A DNA stretch of 64,000 bases from Streptomyces sp. NBC_01717 (GCF_036248255.1 NZ_CP109178.1:3596001-3660000), one strand, 5' to 3'; shown: positions 53,303-62,262, numbered from the stretch's first letter. Notes: generated from the sequence alone by a model not told the origin. A program made the numbers and translations.

Positions 53303-53569
53303 ATGTCACTGCACGACGAGTTGACAGCTGTTCAGCACTGTCTCGACGACCTGGCCCGCACCGTCGGACGGCTGGAGCGGAGCCTTGCGCAGCTGCGCAC
53401 GGCCGAAGCCGGTCCGCAGCCGCCCGGAGCCGCCGGTGGCACCGACCCCGCCGACGGCGCCGTCACTGTCACCGACGTCATCACGATCACCGAGGCGCCG
53501 TACGACGCCACCCTGTGGACGGACTCGGACGACGAGGGTCTGGGCGTCCGCGGCAGGCACGCCCCCTAG
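53303..53569 (+). CDS. 88-aa coiled-coil protein heading the sdh operon
   Basis: ATG 53303 follows GGAGGTGA by 9 nt. Residues 1 to about 33 are a likely coiled coil (LDDLARTVGRLERSLAQLRT); the rest is Pro/Gly- then Asp-rich (VITITEAPYDATLWTDSDDE). It ends 9 nt before the sdh membrane subunit gene, so it is in the operon. A small hypothetical protein also lies next to the Sdh1 genes of mycobacteria, suggesting a conserved partner or assembly factor; this is inference. Confidence 0.75.
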   Translation: MSLHDELTAVQHCLDDLARTVGRLERSLAQLRTAEAGPQPPGAAGGTDPADGAVTVTDVITITEAPYDATLWTDSDDEGLGVRGRHAP

Positions 53570-53578
53570 GAGAGTTCC

Positions 53579-54445
53579 TTGGCCACCGGAACGGAACCAG
53601 GTACGGAACCACCACAACTGAAGGGGCCGGCCCGGCGCGGCGCACGCGCCCGGCCGTCCGGTGTGCACGGCGCCTCGCGGGCCGCCATCACCGCCCGACA
53701 TCTGCGGACCGACCGCTGGTGGCTGGCGCCCGCGGTGACCGCGGGCGGTCTCCTCGCCTTCATCGTCTACTCGACGTGGCGGGCCTTCTCGAACGCGGAC
53801 TACTACGCCGCCCCCTATGTGTCGCCGTTCTACTCGCCCTGCCTGGCGGAGAACTGCGCCCCCATGCGGCACGGCCCGAACTGGGAGATCTTCGGCAGCT
53901 GGTGGGGCCTCTCCCCCGCCCTGCTGATCCTGATCTTCCCGCTCGGCTTCCGGCTGACCTGCTACTACTACCGCAAGGCCTACTACCGGGGCTTCTGGGC
54001 CTCGCCCCCGGCCTGCGCGGTGGCCGAGCCGCACACGACGTACACCGGCGAGACCCGCTTCCCGCTGATCATGCAGAACATCCACCGGTACTTCTTCTAC
54101 GCCGCACTGCCGGTCGCCGGGATCCTCACGTACGACACCGTGCTCTCCTTCCGCGACGAGCACTACGCCTGGGGTCACATGGGCCTCGGCTCCCTGATCT
54201 TCCTGGTCAACATCGTGCTGATCTGGGCGTACACCCTGTCCTGCCACTCCTGCCGGCACATCATCGGCGGCCGGCTGCGGCACTTCTCCAAACACCCCGT
54301 GCGCTACCGGCTGTGGGGCTGGGTGGGCCGGCTCAACGCCCGCCACATGCTGCTGGCCTGGTCCTCCCTGATCAGCGTGGCGCTCGCCGACTTCTACGTG
54401 TATCTCGTCGCCTCCGGCGCCTTCGACGATCCGAGGTTTTTCTGA
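53579..54445 (+). CDS. succinate dehydrogenase membrane subunit, Sdh1-type
   Basis: 288 aa from TTG 53579, fixed by AGGAG 6-7 nt upstream. A cytoplasmic N-terminus (1 to about 45) precedes five predicted membrane helices (ALAP-type helix at about 49-66, then about 110-126, 170-188, 200-220, 256-278). Ten conserved-looking Cys/His residues include Cys88, Cys93, Cys128, Cys146, His152, His169 and the cluster C222-H-S-C225-R-H227. Mycobacterial Sdh1 has a membrane subunit of this type that holds a Rieske-like 2Fe-2S cluster, so this protein may too. Its stop abuts the flavoprotein ATG. No haem b-type SdhC/SdhD pair is present. Confidence 0.82.
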   Translation: MATGTEPGTEPPQLKGPARRGARARPSGVHGASRAAITARHLRTDRWWLAPAVTAGGLLAFIVYSTWRAFSNADYYAAPYVSPFYSPCLAENCAPMRHGPNWEIFGSWWGLSPALLILIFPLGFRLTCYYYRKAYYRGFWASPPACAVAEPHTTYTGETRFPLIMQNIHRYFFYAALPVAGILTYDTVLSFRDEHYAWGHMGLGSLIFLVNIVLIWAYTLSCHSCRHIIGGRLRHFSKHPVRYRLWGWVGRLNARHMLLAWSSLISVALADFYVYLVASGAFDDPRFF

Positions 54446-56359
54446 ATGACAGAGCTCGAACGGCAGCAGTGGGACGTCGTCGTGGTCGGTGCCGGAGGCG
54501 CCGGGCTGCGCGCCGCCATCGAGGCACGGGAGCGCGGCGCCCGCACTGCGGTGATCTGCAAATCGCTCTTCGGCAAGGCGCACACCGTCATGGCGGAGGG
54601 CGGAATCGCCGCCTCCATGGGCAACGTGAACTCCGGGGACAACTGGCAGGTGCACTTCCGCGACACGATGCGCGGCGGGAAGTTCCTCAACCAGTGGCGG
54701 ATGGCGGAGCTGCACGCCAAGGAGGCACCGGACCGGGTCTGGGAGCTGGAGACCTGGGGTGCGCTCTTCGACCGTACGCCGGACGGAAAGATCTCTCAGC
54801 GCAACTTCGGTGGCCACGAGTACCCGCGGCTCGCACACGTCGGGGACCGTACCGGCCTCGAACTGATCCGCACCCTCCAGCAGAAGATCGTCTCGCTGCA
54901 GCAGGAGGACTACCGCGAACACGGTGACTACGAAGCCCGGTTGAAGGTCTTCCAGGAGTGCACCGTCACCCGCGTGCTGAAGGACGGCGAGAGGGTCAGC
55001 GGGACCTTCTGCTACGAGCGGGAGTCCGGTCGCTTCTTCGTCCTCGAAGCCCCCGCGGTCGTCCTCGCCACCGGCGGCATCGGCAAGTCCTTCAAGGTGA
55101 CGTCGAACTCCTGGGAGTACACCGGCGACGGCCACGCCCTCGCGCTGCTGGCGGGGGCGCCCCTGCTGAACATGGAGTTCGTGCAGTTCCACCCGACCGG
55201 CATGGTCTGGCCCCCGTCGGTGAAGGGCATCCTCGTCACCGAGTCGGTGCGCGGCGACGGCGGCGTACTGCGCAATTCCGAGGGCAAGCGGTTCATGTTC
55301 GACTACGTCCCCGATGTGTTCAAGGAGAAGTACGCGCAGTCGGAGGAGGAGGGCGACCGCTGGTACGAGGACCCGGACCACAACCGCCGCCCGCCCGAGC
55401 TGCTGCCGCGCGACGAGGTCGCCCGCGCCATCAACTCGGAGGTGAAGGCGGGCCGCGGCTCACCGCACGGCGGAGTGTTCCTGGATGTGTCGACCCGGAT
55501 GCCCGCAGAGACGATCCGGCGGCGGCTGCCCTCGATGTACCACCAGTTCAAGGAGCTGGCGGATGTCGACATCACGGCGGAGGCGATGGAGGTCGGCCCG
55601 ACCTGCCACTACGTGATGGGCGGGATCGCCGTCGACTCGGACACCGCGGCGGCCGTCGCCGTGCCCGGTCTGTTCGCCGCGGGCGAGGTCGCGGGCGGCA
55701 TGCACGGCTCCAACCGGCTCGGCGGGAACTCCCTCTCCGACCTGCTGGTCTTCGGCCGTCGGGCCGGACTGCACGCCGCCGAGTACGCGGCCGGACTGTC
55801 CGCAGCCCCCGAGGTGGATGACGTACAGATCGACGAGGCAGCGGCGGAGGCCCTGCGTCCGTTCAGCGCGGAGGACCTGGCGGACGGGGCGGCGGCAGAG
55901 AATCCGTACACCCTCCACCAGGAACTCCAGCAGACGATGAACGACCTGGTCGGCATCATCCGGCGGGCACCCGAGATGGAACAGGCCCTGGAGAAGCTGG
56001 CCGCCCTGCGGGTACGGGCGCACCGCGCCGGCGTCGAGGGGCACCGGCAGTTCAACCCCGGCTGGCACCTCTCGCTGGACCTGCGGAACATGCTGCTGGT
56101 CAGCGAGTGCATCGCCCGGGCGGCCCTGGAGCGCACGGAGAGCCGCGGCGGTCACACCCGCGAGGACTGTCCGACGATGGAGCGCTCCTGGCGGCCGGCC
56201 AACCTGCTGTGCCGGCTGGCCGGCGACGACGCCGTGAAAGCGGGCGGCCAGATCGAACTCGTACGCAAGACGACCGAACCCATCCGCCCGGATCTGCTCT
56301 CCCTCTTCGAGAAGGAGGAGCTGGTCAAGTACCTCGCCGAAGAGGAGCTGTACGAGTGA
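54446..56359 (+). CDS. sdhA: succinate dehydrogenase / fumarate reductase flavoprotein subunit
   Basis: 637 aa. N-terminal FAD-binding GAGGAGLRAAIEA; the covalent-flavin His is in AHTVMAEGGIAASMG; active-site segments VQFHPTGM, GGVLRNSEGKRFM, RGSPHGGVFLD and HGSNRLGGNSLSD are all present. It oxidises succinate to fumarate (or the reverse) and passes electrons to SdhB. ATG immediately follows the membrane subunit's stop. Overlaps sdhB by 4 nt (GTGA). Confidence 0.95.
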   Translation: MTELERQQWDVVVVGAGGAGLRAAIEARERGARTAVICKSLFGKAHTVMAEGGIAASMGNVNSGDNWQVHFRDTMRGGKFLNQWRMAELHAKEAPDRVWELETWGALFDRTPDGKISQRNFGGHEYPRLAHVGDRTGLELIRTLQQKIVSLQQEDYREHGDYEARLKVFQECTVTRVLKDGERVSGTFCYERESGRFFVLEAPAVVLATGGIGKSFKVTSNSWEYTGDGHALALLAGAPLLNMEFVQFHPTGMVWPPSVKGILVTESVRGDGGVLRNSEGKRFMFDYVPDVFKEKYAQSEEEGDRWYEDPDHNRRPPELLPRDEVARAINSEVKAGRGSPHGGVFLDVSTRMPAETIRRRLPSMYHQFKELADVDITAEAMEVGPTCHYVMGGIAVDSDTAAAVAVPGLFAAGEVAGGMHGSNRLGGNSLSDLLVFGRRAGLHAAEYAAGLSAAPEVDDVQIDEAAAEALRPFSAEDLADGAAAENPYTLHQELQQTMNDLVGIIRRAPEMEQALEKLAALRVRAHRAGVEGHRQFNPGWHLSLDLRNMLLVSECIARAALERTESRGGHTREDCPTMERSWRPANLLCRLAGDDAVKAGGQIELVRKTTEPIRPDLLSLFEKEELVKYLAEEELYE

Positions 56360-57132
56360 GCAGCTACGACGCACGGTTCAGGGTGTGGCGCGGGGACCCC
56401 GACGGCGGCGGCCTGGAGGACTTCACGGTCGAGGTGAACGACGGGGAGGTCGTCCTCGACATCATCCACCGGATCCAGGCCACCCAGGCGGGCGATCTGG
56501 CGGTGCGCTGGAACTGCAAGGCGGGCAAGTGCGGTTCGTGCAGCGCGGAGATCAACGGACGGCCGCGGCTGATGTGCATGACCCGCATGTCGGTGTTCGG
56601 CCGGGAGGAGACGATCACCGTCACTCCGCTGCGGGCGTTCCCGGTGGTCCGCGATCTGGTGACGGACGTGACGTTCAACTACACCAAGGCGCGGGAAGTG
56701 CCCGCCTTCGTACCGCCGGAAGGGGTGAAGGCGGGCGACTACCGGATGCAGCAGGTCGATGTCGACCGCTCGCAGGAGTTCCGCAAGTGCATCGAGTGCT
56801 TCCTGTGCCAGGACACCTGCCATGTGGTCCGCGACCACGAGGAGAACAAGACGGCGTTCGCCGGACCGCGCTTCCTGATGCGGGTCGCCGAGCTGGACAT
56901 GCACCCCCTGGACGCCGCTGCCGAGTCGGGACTCGACCGGAAGGCGACGGCGCAGGAGGAGCACGGGCTGGGCTACTGCAACATCACCAAGTGCTGTACG
57001 GAGGTGTGTCCCGAGCACATCAAGATCACGGACAATGCGCTGATCCCGCTGAAGGAGCGGGCGGTGGACCGCAAGTACGACCCACTGGTGTGGCTGGGGA
57101 ACAAGATCAGCCGACGCCGGGACGCTCCGTGA
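56356..57132 (+). CDS. sdhB: succinate dehydrogenase iron-sulfur subunit
   Basis: 258 aa from GTG 56356. The plant-ferredoxin type 2Fe-2S motif is CKAGKCGSCSAEI plus the distal Cys in RLMCMTR. The C-terminal clusters use CIECFLCQDTC and CNITKCCTEVCPEHI, for the 4Fe-4S and 3Fe-4S centres. It carries electrons from SdhA to the membrane subunit. Slightly longer than E. coli SdhB, consistent with the Sdh1 branch. Last gene of the operon. Confidence 0.95.
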   Translation: MSSYDARFRVWRGDPDGGGLEDFTVEVNDGEVVLDIIHRIQATQAGDLAVRWNCKAGKCGSCSAEINGRPRLMCMTRMSVFGREETITVTPLRAFPVVRDLVTDVTFNYTKAREVPAFVPPEGVKAGDYRMQQVDVDRSQEFRKCIECFLCQDTCHVVRDHEENKTAFAGPRFLMRVAELDMHPLDAAAESGLDRKATAQEEHGLGYCNITKCCTEVCPEHIKITDNALIPLKERAVDRKYDPLVWLGNKISRRRDAP

Positions 57133-57166
57133 CCGGGCTCGAGCCGAGGACCGGGCTCGAGCCGAG
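57131..57166. repeat. perfect 18-bp tandem duplication after sdhB
   Basis: GACCGGGCTCGAGCCGAG occurs at 57131-57148 and again at 57149-57166, with a degenerate third copy following. It starts inside the sdhB stop region. Each unit has the palindrome GGCTCGAGCC. Confidence 0.9.
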
Positions 57167-57171
57167 CCCGG
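57151..57171 (+). terminator. hairpin ending the sdh operon
   Basis: CCGGGCTC, loop GAGCC, GAGCCCGG: a perfect 8-bp stem built from the second tandem repeat, between two convergent stops. Confidence 0.55.
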
Positions 57172-57186
57172 CCGGCTCGACGGGGC

Positions 57187-57738
57187 TCAGCCGAGCAGCT
57201 TGACGATCGCCTCGGTGGTGTCCGTCTCGCCGAGCCTCGGGAAGATCTTCTCGATGCTGTTGTCGTGGGCGCCGCCGTCCATGTCGGTGACCGCGTCCGT
57301 GACGACGGTGACGTTGTAGCCGTGCTCGTTCGCGGCCCGGGCGGTGGACTCCACGCCGATGCTGGTGGCGATGCCCGTCACCACGACCTGCGTGACACCG
57401 CGGCGGCGCAGCTGAAGGTCGAGGTCGGTGCCGTAGAAGGCGCCCCACTGCTGCTTGGTGACCACGATGTCGCCGTCGCGCGGACCGAGCTCGGGGACGA
57501 TGTCGGCCCAATCGGCAGCCGGCTGCCCGGAACGCTGGGCGCCCTCGGTGCGGCCGGGGGCGCCGCCGGTGACACGGACCAGAACGACCGGGAGACCCTT
57601 GGCGCGGAACGCGTCGGCGAGGGTCGCGGAGTTCGCGATGACGTCGGCGGCCGGGTGGGCGGTGGGGAGGGCGACGATGCCCTTCTGAAGATCGACGACG
57701 ACCAGGGCGGTCTTCGGGTCCAGGGTGGTGGCGGTCAT
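57187..57738 (-). CDS. isochorismatase-like cysteine hydrolase
   Basis: 183 aa. The catalytic triad of the family fits Asp16 in LVVVDLQKGI, Lys in VVTKQQWGAFYG, and a position near VVTGIATSIGVESTARAA where most members have Cys; here the nearest residues are Ala-Thr-Ser with no Cys, so the nucleophile may be changed. Relatives hydrolyse ureas, amides or nicotinamide. ATG 57738 follows GAGGAG. It follows the MFS and MarR genes on the same strand (41-nt gap) and probably shares their transcript. Confidence 0.82.
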   Translation of the reverse strand: MTATTLDPKTALVVVDLQKGIVALPTAHPAADVIANSATLADAFRAKGLPVVLVRVTGGAPGRTEGAQRSGQPAADWADIVPELGPRDGDIVVTKQQWGAFYGTDLDLQLRRRGVTQVVVTGIATSIGVESTARAANEHGYNVTVVTDAVTDMDGGAHDNSIEKIFPRLGETDTTEAIVKLLG

Positions 57739-57779
57739 GATGGCGCTCCTCTGAGGGGGATGGGTGGTGCCTGTGGTGG

Positions 57780-59276
57780 TCAGGTGCGGGTGCGCAGTGC
57801 GCGGTCGGTGACGGTCAGGACGATCAGCAGCAGGCCGAGTACGACGGAGACCGCTGCCATGAGATGGAGCCCGCTGTCGCTCGCCGACCGGCCGTAGGCG
57901 AGGGCGATCAGGCTGGACGCGGTGATGGCCCCGATGTACTGGGCGGTGCGCTGGAGTCCGGCGGCGGATCCGATGCTCTCGGGCGGCGCGTACGCCTGGA
58001 CGGCGGCCTGGTTGCTCGTACCGATCAGCCCCTGCGGGATGCCGAAGCAGGCTCCGGCGAGCAGCAGTACGGCCAGCGGCGTGGAACCGGAGAGGAACAC
58101 CAGCACCGCGGACCCGACGGTGAGCAGCACACAGGCCAGCGCGAGAGGGCCGCGGATGCCCTTCGTCCGGGCTCCGAGCAGCGAACAGACCAGTGCGGCG
58201 AGTGACATCGGCAGCATCAGCAGTCCGGTGTGGCCGGAGGAGTAGCCACGTACCTCTTCCAACCACTGCGTGTATCCGTACATCACGCAGTAGATCAACA
58301 GATAGCTCAGTCCGTGCCGCAGATACGTGCGGGCGAGCGCTGCGTTGCTCGCGAGCATCCGCAGGTCGATGAAGGGTCGCGGGCGGCGCAGCTGCCACCA
58401 CACCAGCACACCGGTCAGCGCGGCGAAGGGCGCGAGCAGCCACCACATCGGGTGGGCGAGATCGAGCAGGAAGAAGACCAGCACGGTCAGGGCGGTGGCG
58501 AAGAGGCCGATGCCGAGCGGATCGAGGTCGACCCGGGGCGCACGGCCGTCGGCTCCACGCGTGCGCGGCGGATCCGCCGGGATCCAGAGCAGCGCGGAGC
58601 CGAACGCGATGAGGGCGACGGGCACATTGACGGCGAAGATGCCCCGCCAGCCGACCGCCATGACGAGCAGCCCGCCGAGCGTGGGCCCGATGGCGGCGCT
58701 GCCGAGCGCGGCGAAGGAGAGCCGGGCCAGGACGGGGCGTGGGGTGGCGCGGCCGATCCGCCGGGACTCGTCGCGCAGCACCGCCATGGCTGCCGGGTAG
58801 GCGGCCGACGTACCGATGCCGAGCAGCAGCCGGGATGCGATCAGCCAGCCGAAACTCGGCGCGAACGTCCCGACGAGACCGGAGGCGATCACGACGACCA
58901 GACCGGCGAGGAACACGCGGCGCGGGCCGAGGGCGTCGGCGAGCTTGCCGAGAACGGGCTGGGCGACGGCGCTGGCGAGGTAGAGGACCGAGATGAGCCA
59001 GGCGGTGTCGGCGGCACCGATGCCGAAGGTGTGGCCGATCGCCACCAGGGCGGTGGAGATCATGGTGGTGTTGAGCGGGTTGAGCAGGGAGCCGAGGAGC
59101 AGCGGCGCGGTGAGGCGCGCACTGAAACCGGGGCCGGTGGCTGCGGGGCGGCCGGCGGAAGTGGCCGGGAGAGGGCCGACGGCAGCGGTGGCCGTCGCGA
59201 CCGCTGCCGGTACCGGCCGGTCGCTCGTCACTCTCACTTTCACCGCGTCCGCCGGTGTCGGCTCCGGGGCGGTCAC
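57780..59276 (-). CDS. MFS drug exporter (DHA2/EmrB-like)
   Basis: 498 aa with about 14 membrane helices. Helix 1 motif LGSLLNPLNTTMISTALVAIG, motif A LGKLADALGPRRVFLAG and motif C-like GSAAIGPTLGGLLVMAVGWRGIF mark the DHA2 multidrug family driven by proton exchange. GTG 59276 overlaps the MarR stop (GTGA). Other in-frame GTGs downstream (about 59240) are possible starts. Likely exports the compound sensed by the adjacent MarR protein. Confidence 0.9.
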   Translation of the reverse strand: MTAPEPTPADAVKVRVTSDRPVPAAVATATAAVGPLPATSAGRPAATGPGFSARLTAPLLLGSLLNPLNTTMISTALVAIGHTFGIGAADTAWLISVLYLASAVAQPVLGKLADALGPRRVFLAGLVVVIASGLVGTFAPSFGWLIASRLLLGIGTSAAYPAAMAVLRDESRRIGRATPRPVLARLSFAALGSAAIGPTLGGLLVMAVGWRGIFAVNVPVALIAFGSALLWIPADPPRTRGADGRAPRVDLDPLGIGLFATALTVLVFFLLDLAHPMWWLLAPFAALTGVLVWWQLRRPRPFIDLRMLASNAALARTYLRHGLSYLLIYCVMYGYTQWLEEVRGYSSGHTGLLMLPMSLAALVCSLLGARTKGIRGPLALACVLLTVGSAVLVFLSGSTPLAVLLLAGACFGIPQGLIGTSNQAAVQAYAPPESIGSAAGLQRTAQYIGAITASSLIALAYGRSASDSGLHLMAAVSVVLGLLLIVLTVTDRALRTRT

Positions 59277-59743
59277 CGCTCGACCAGGCGGTCCAGGAGG
59301 GCCGTGGCCTCGGCGACGGTACGGCACTCGGCCCCGTCGAGCTCGGCAGCGATCGCTTCGGCGAGCCAGTTGTGCTTGGCGGCCCGGACCGCGCCGAGCG
59401 TGGTCCGGCCGACGTCCGAGATGGACATGACCGACTTCCGGCCGTCGGCAGGATCCGGTGCCCGCTCGACGAGCCCCTGGCTCTCCAGCGCCCCGAGGGT
59501 CAGCCGCATGGACTGGGGCCGTACGTATTCGGCGCGGGCCAGCGCGGCCGTGGTGGCCGGGCCCTCCTGGTCGAGACGGGCGAGCACCGAGCGCTGGGTC
59601 GGGGTGAGCAGGCTGTCCGACGACGTGGTGCGCAGCCTGCGCAGCAGCCGGCTGACGACGGACGCCAGCTGCGTCGCGACCTGCTCCGCGCTGGGCTCGC
59701 CGCCCGGCTCGGCGGCGGTGGTTTCGGACAATGGCTCCCGCAT
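59273..59743 (-). CDS. MarR-family repressor
   Basis: 156 aa from ATG 59743. Winged helix with LLTPTQRSVLARLDQEG, TAALARAEYVRPQSMRLTLGA and the wing RAPDPADGRKSVMSIS. Overlaps the exporter gene by 4 nt, so it is presumably autoregulated with it. Candidate operator sites lie directly upstream. The ligand is unknown. Confidence 0.92.
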   Translation of the reverse strand: MREPLSETTAAEPGGEPSAEQVATQLASVVSRLLRRLRTTSSDSLLTPTQRSVLARLDQEGPATTAALARAEYVRPQSMRLTLGALESQGLVERAPDPADGRKSVMSISDVGRTTLGAVRAAKHNWLAEAIAAELDGAECRTVAEATALLDRLVER

Positions 59744-59756
59744 GGATCCACCGTAA

Positions 59757-59789
59757 AAGATGTACAGGCCATCTTGCAAGGTTACCTGT
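59757..59789. promoter_or_regulatory. candidate MarR operator
   Basis: AAGATG-TACAGGC-CATCTT (59757-59775) overlaps CTTGCAAG (59773-59780, perfectly palindromic), and ACAGG/CCTGT arms (59764-59768, 59785-59789) enclose it. It lies 14-46 nt before the MarR start, in the gap to the divergent LacI gene, where a MarR operator is expected. Confidence 0.5.
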
Positions 59790-59890
59790 CTATTTTCGCC
59801 CACCCTTGCTCGCGGCGCGGCGCACGATCTAGGGTGAATGCGCTTTCATGATGTGCAGGTACGGAAGAAGAAGCGGACGGGTCGGTTCGG

Positions 59891-60961
59891 GTGAGTGCCC
59901 CAACGGTGTACGACGTCGCAGAGCGGTCGGGCGTCTCGATTGCGACGGTCTCGCGGGTCTACCGCAACCCCGACTCCGTGCGTGCCCAGACCCGCGAGCG
60001 CGTCCTCGACGCGGCCCGCGAGCTCGGATACGTACCCAGCGGGAACGCGCGGGGCCTGGCCAGCCGGACCACCGGGGTGCTCGGGCTCTGCTTCCCCGAC
60101 TACGCCGACCCGGACGCCGAGGCCGACGCGGAGGCCGACAGCGACGCCGACGACGCGGTGATGCTCTACTCCGACCAGATCATCCGCGGCATGGAACGCG
60201 CGGCACGGCGACACGGGTACGCGCTGCTGATCGCCGCGTCACTGGAGGGCGGGCCCGAGAGCCTTGTCGCGAAGGTGGCCGGCCGGGTCGACGGCTTCGC
60301 GGTGCTGGCGCAGACCGTGCCGACCGAGGACCTCGACGTGATCTCACGCCGGCTGCCGGTGGTGATGCTCGCCGGACCGCGCGAGATCGACCACCTCGAC
60401 CACATCGTCGTGGCCAATGCCGACGGCGAACGCGAACTGGCCCGCCATCTCATCGAGGACCACGGGCTGCGCAGACTCGCCTTCATCGGGGGCGAGGTGG
60501 CGTCACCGGACGCCGAGGCGCGCTTCCGCGGCTTCCGGGACGCCTGCCGCGACGCCGGACTCCCGGTGCCGGACGCACCGGACATGCGGGCCGAGATGAT
60601 GACGCAGGCAGAAGGCGCCCGGACGGCGGAAGCCATGCTCGACCGGTACGCGGGCCTGAGTGACACCGAACGCCCGCAGGCCATGCTGTTCGCCAACGAC
60701 CAGATGGCGGTGGGCGCACTGCGCGCACTGGAACGGCGCGGGGTGCGGGTGCCCGAGGAACTCGCCGTGACCGGGTTCGACGGGATCCCGCTGAGCCGGA
60801 TCGTACGGCCGCCGCTGACGACCGTACGGCAGCCGATCCGGCAGCTGGGCGAGCAGGCGGTCGAGCTGCTCGTGCAGCGCCTGGGCGACCGGGAGCGCGA
60901 GCCGGTATCCCTGATGCTCCCGGTGTCCCTGGCCCGCCGGGCGAGCTGCGGCTGCGGCTGA
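59891..60961 (+). CDS. LacI-family sugar-responsive regulator
   Basis: 356 aa from GTG 59891. N-terminal HTH TVYDVAERSGVSIATVSRVYR and hinge ARELGYVPSGNARGLASR, then a periplasmic-binding-type effector domain ending LLPVSLARRASCGCG. An acidic insertion (YADPDAEADAEADSDADD, about residues 70-88) sits at the start of the effector domain, where most relatives go straight to the first helix. TAGGGT at 59830-59835 is a possible -10. It probably controls the sugar importer further right (62319 onward), with the esterase between. Confidence 0.9.
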   Translation: MSAPTVYDVAERSGVSIATVSRVYRNPDSVRAQTRERVLDAARELGYVPSGNARGLASRTTGVLGLCFPDYADPDAEADAEADSDADDAVMLYSDQIIRGMERAARRHGYALLIAASLEGGPESLVAKVAGRVDGFAVLAQTVPTEDLDVISRRLPVVMLAGPREIDHLDHIVVANADGERELARHLIEDHGLRRLAFIGGEVASPDAEARFRGFRDACRDAGLPVPDAPDMRAEMMTQAEGARTAEAMLDRYAGLSDTERPQAMLFANDQMAVGALRALERRGVRVPEELAVTGFDGIPLSRIVRPPLTTVRQPIRQLGEQAVELLVQRLGDREREPVSLMLPVSLARRASCGCG

Positions 60962-61091
60962 GCCCGCCGAACGGGCCGCGGCTGCTGCGCCCACCCTGGA
61001 CGAGCCGCGAAGCCCGGCCCGTCCGGCGCGTGAGGCCGGGCCGACCCGGCAGTTGCGCACGCCTGGACGCGCAAGCCCGGCCCGACGCCCT

Positions 61092-62084
61092 CTAACCCAG
61101 ATGCGCCCGGAAGAACCGCTCTCGCTCCGCCCGCAGCCGCGCCACCTCCCGGGCAAGCCCCTCGTGCTCGAAATGCCCCGCGCTCAGCACCTGCAGTTCA
61201 CGCGGTCCGGCGAGCGCGTTGTGTACGGCGAACTGGCCAGGTGGCGGCACCGAGGGATCGAACAGCGCTGCCGCCACCAGTGTCGGCAGCTCCAGGTGGG
61301 CGGCGGCCGTCGCAGCGTCGAAATAACGCAGCACCTCGGTGACTTCGGGATGCTCCCGGTGATACGCGCGCAACGACTCGCCGCTGCCGACGCACCGCAG
61401 CGTGAGCCGCAACGGGTGGTTGCCGAACGTGGGCACCGTCAGCTGCGCCGCGCCGAACCGGTCGTCCCACGGCAGGGCCAGCGCACCGAGCCCGCCGCCG
61501 AAGCTCTCCCCGAGATAGCCGAGCCCGGGAGCCCCCGGACCACCCCCGGGGGCCAGCTCCGGAACGAGTTCGTGCAGCGCCGACGCGGCACACCACAGAT
61601 CCGCCACGCAGTCGCCGATGACGTACGTGTCACGCGACTCGATGCCGTGGCGGACATGCGCGTCGGCCACATCGGGGACGCCCCGCCACAGACCGCGGCT
61701 GCCCATGCCGCGCACGCAGGGCAGGATCGCGGCGGACCGGGGCAGAGGCAGTGGCAGATCGGGCCCCGGCTCCTGCCGGCCCCCGTACCCGTGGCCGATG
61801 ACGAATCCGTGCTCCGCGGCGCCCTCGGCGGGCAGAGCGAGCCAGCCGCCGAGCCGGACCCCGCCCACAGACGTGAACGTCACACCCTGGATCCGCAGTC
61901 CGTCCCGCTCGTCCTCCAGCGGGCCGGCCTCCGGCTCCGTGGCGACCTTGCGCGCCTCGTCGTGGCGGGCTCGCCAGAAGGCCGCGAAATCGCCCGGGGC
62001 CGCGGGCTCGGGGACGCTCAGGAGCTCGTCCCGCGTGTACCCGTAGGACGGATCGAACGGGAAATCATGCGCAAACGAAGACAT
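61092..62084 (-). CDS. acetylxylan esterase / cephalosporin-C deacetylase family (AXE1)
   Basis: 330 aa. AXE1-type alpha/beta hydrolase: N-terminal FDPSYGYTRDELL, oxyanion-side GHGYGGRQEPGPDLP, RGMGSRGLWRGV, nucleophile Ser194 in GESFGGG, Asp in LFDPSVPPPGQF and His in SAGHFEHEGLA. Cytoplasmic, no signal peptide. Members remove acetyl groups from xylo-oligosaccharides or other acetylated sugars. ATG 62084 lies 7 nt after TATTGT (62092-62097) with no ribosome binding site, so it is probably leaderless. Divergent from the sugar importer, which suggests joint use of acetylated oligosaccharides. Confidence 0.88.
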   Translation of the reverse strand: MSSFAHDFPFDPSYGYTRDELLSVPEPAAPGDFAAFWRARHDEARKVATEPEAGPLEDERDGLRIQGVTFTSVGGVRLGGWLALPAEGAAEHGFVIGHGYGGRQEPGPDLPLPLPRSAAILPCVRGMGSRGLWRGVPDVADAHVRHGIESRDTYVIGDCVADLWCAASALHELVPELAPGGGPGAPGLGYLGESFGGGLGALALPWDDRFGAAQLTVPTFGNHPLRLTLRCVGSGESLRAYHREHPEVTEVLRYFDAATAAAHLELPTLVAAALFDPSVPPPGQFAVHNALAGPRELQVLSAGHFEHEGLAREVARLRAERERFFRAHLG

Positions 62085-62262
62085 GATCACGACAATATCG
62101 CCCCATCCCGACAGGGGTGGCCCTGTACGAAATGGGTCACATCCTCTTCATATTCGCAAACACACCGCTTACCGATCCAAAGTTGAACATTCAGATGACG
62201 AGCACGTTGCACGAGTGTGACCTAGCACCCCCTTGCGCACCTCCGAATCCGTGTCGCAGAGT

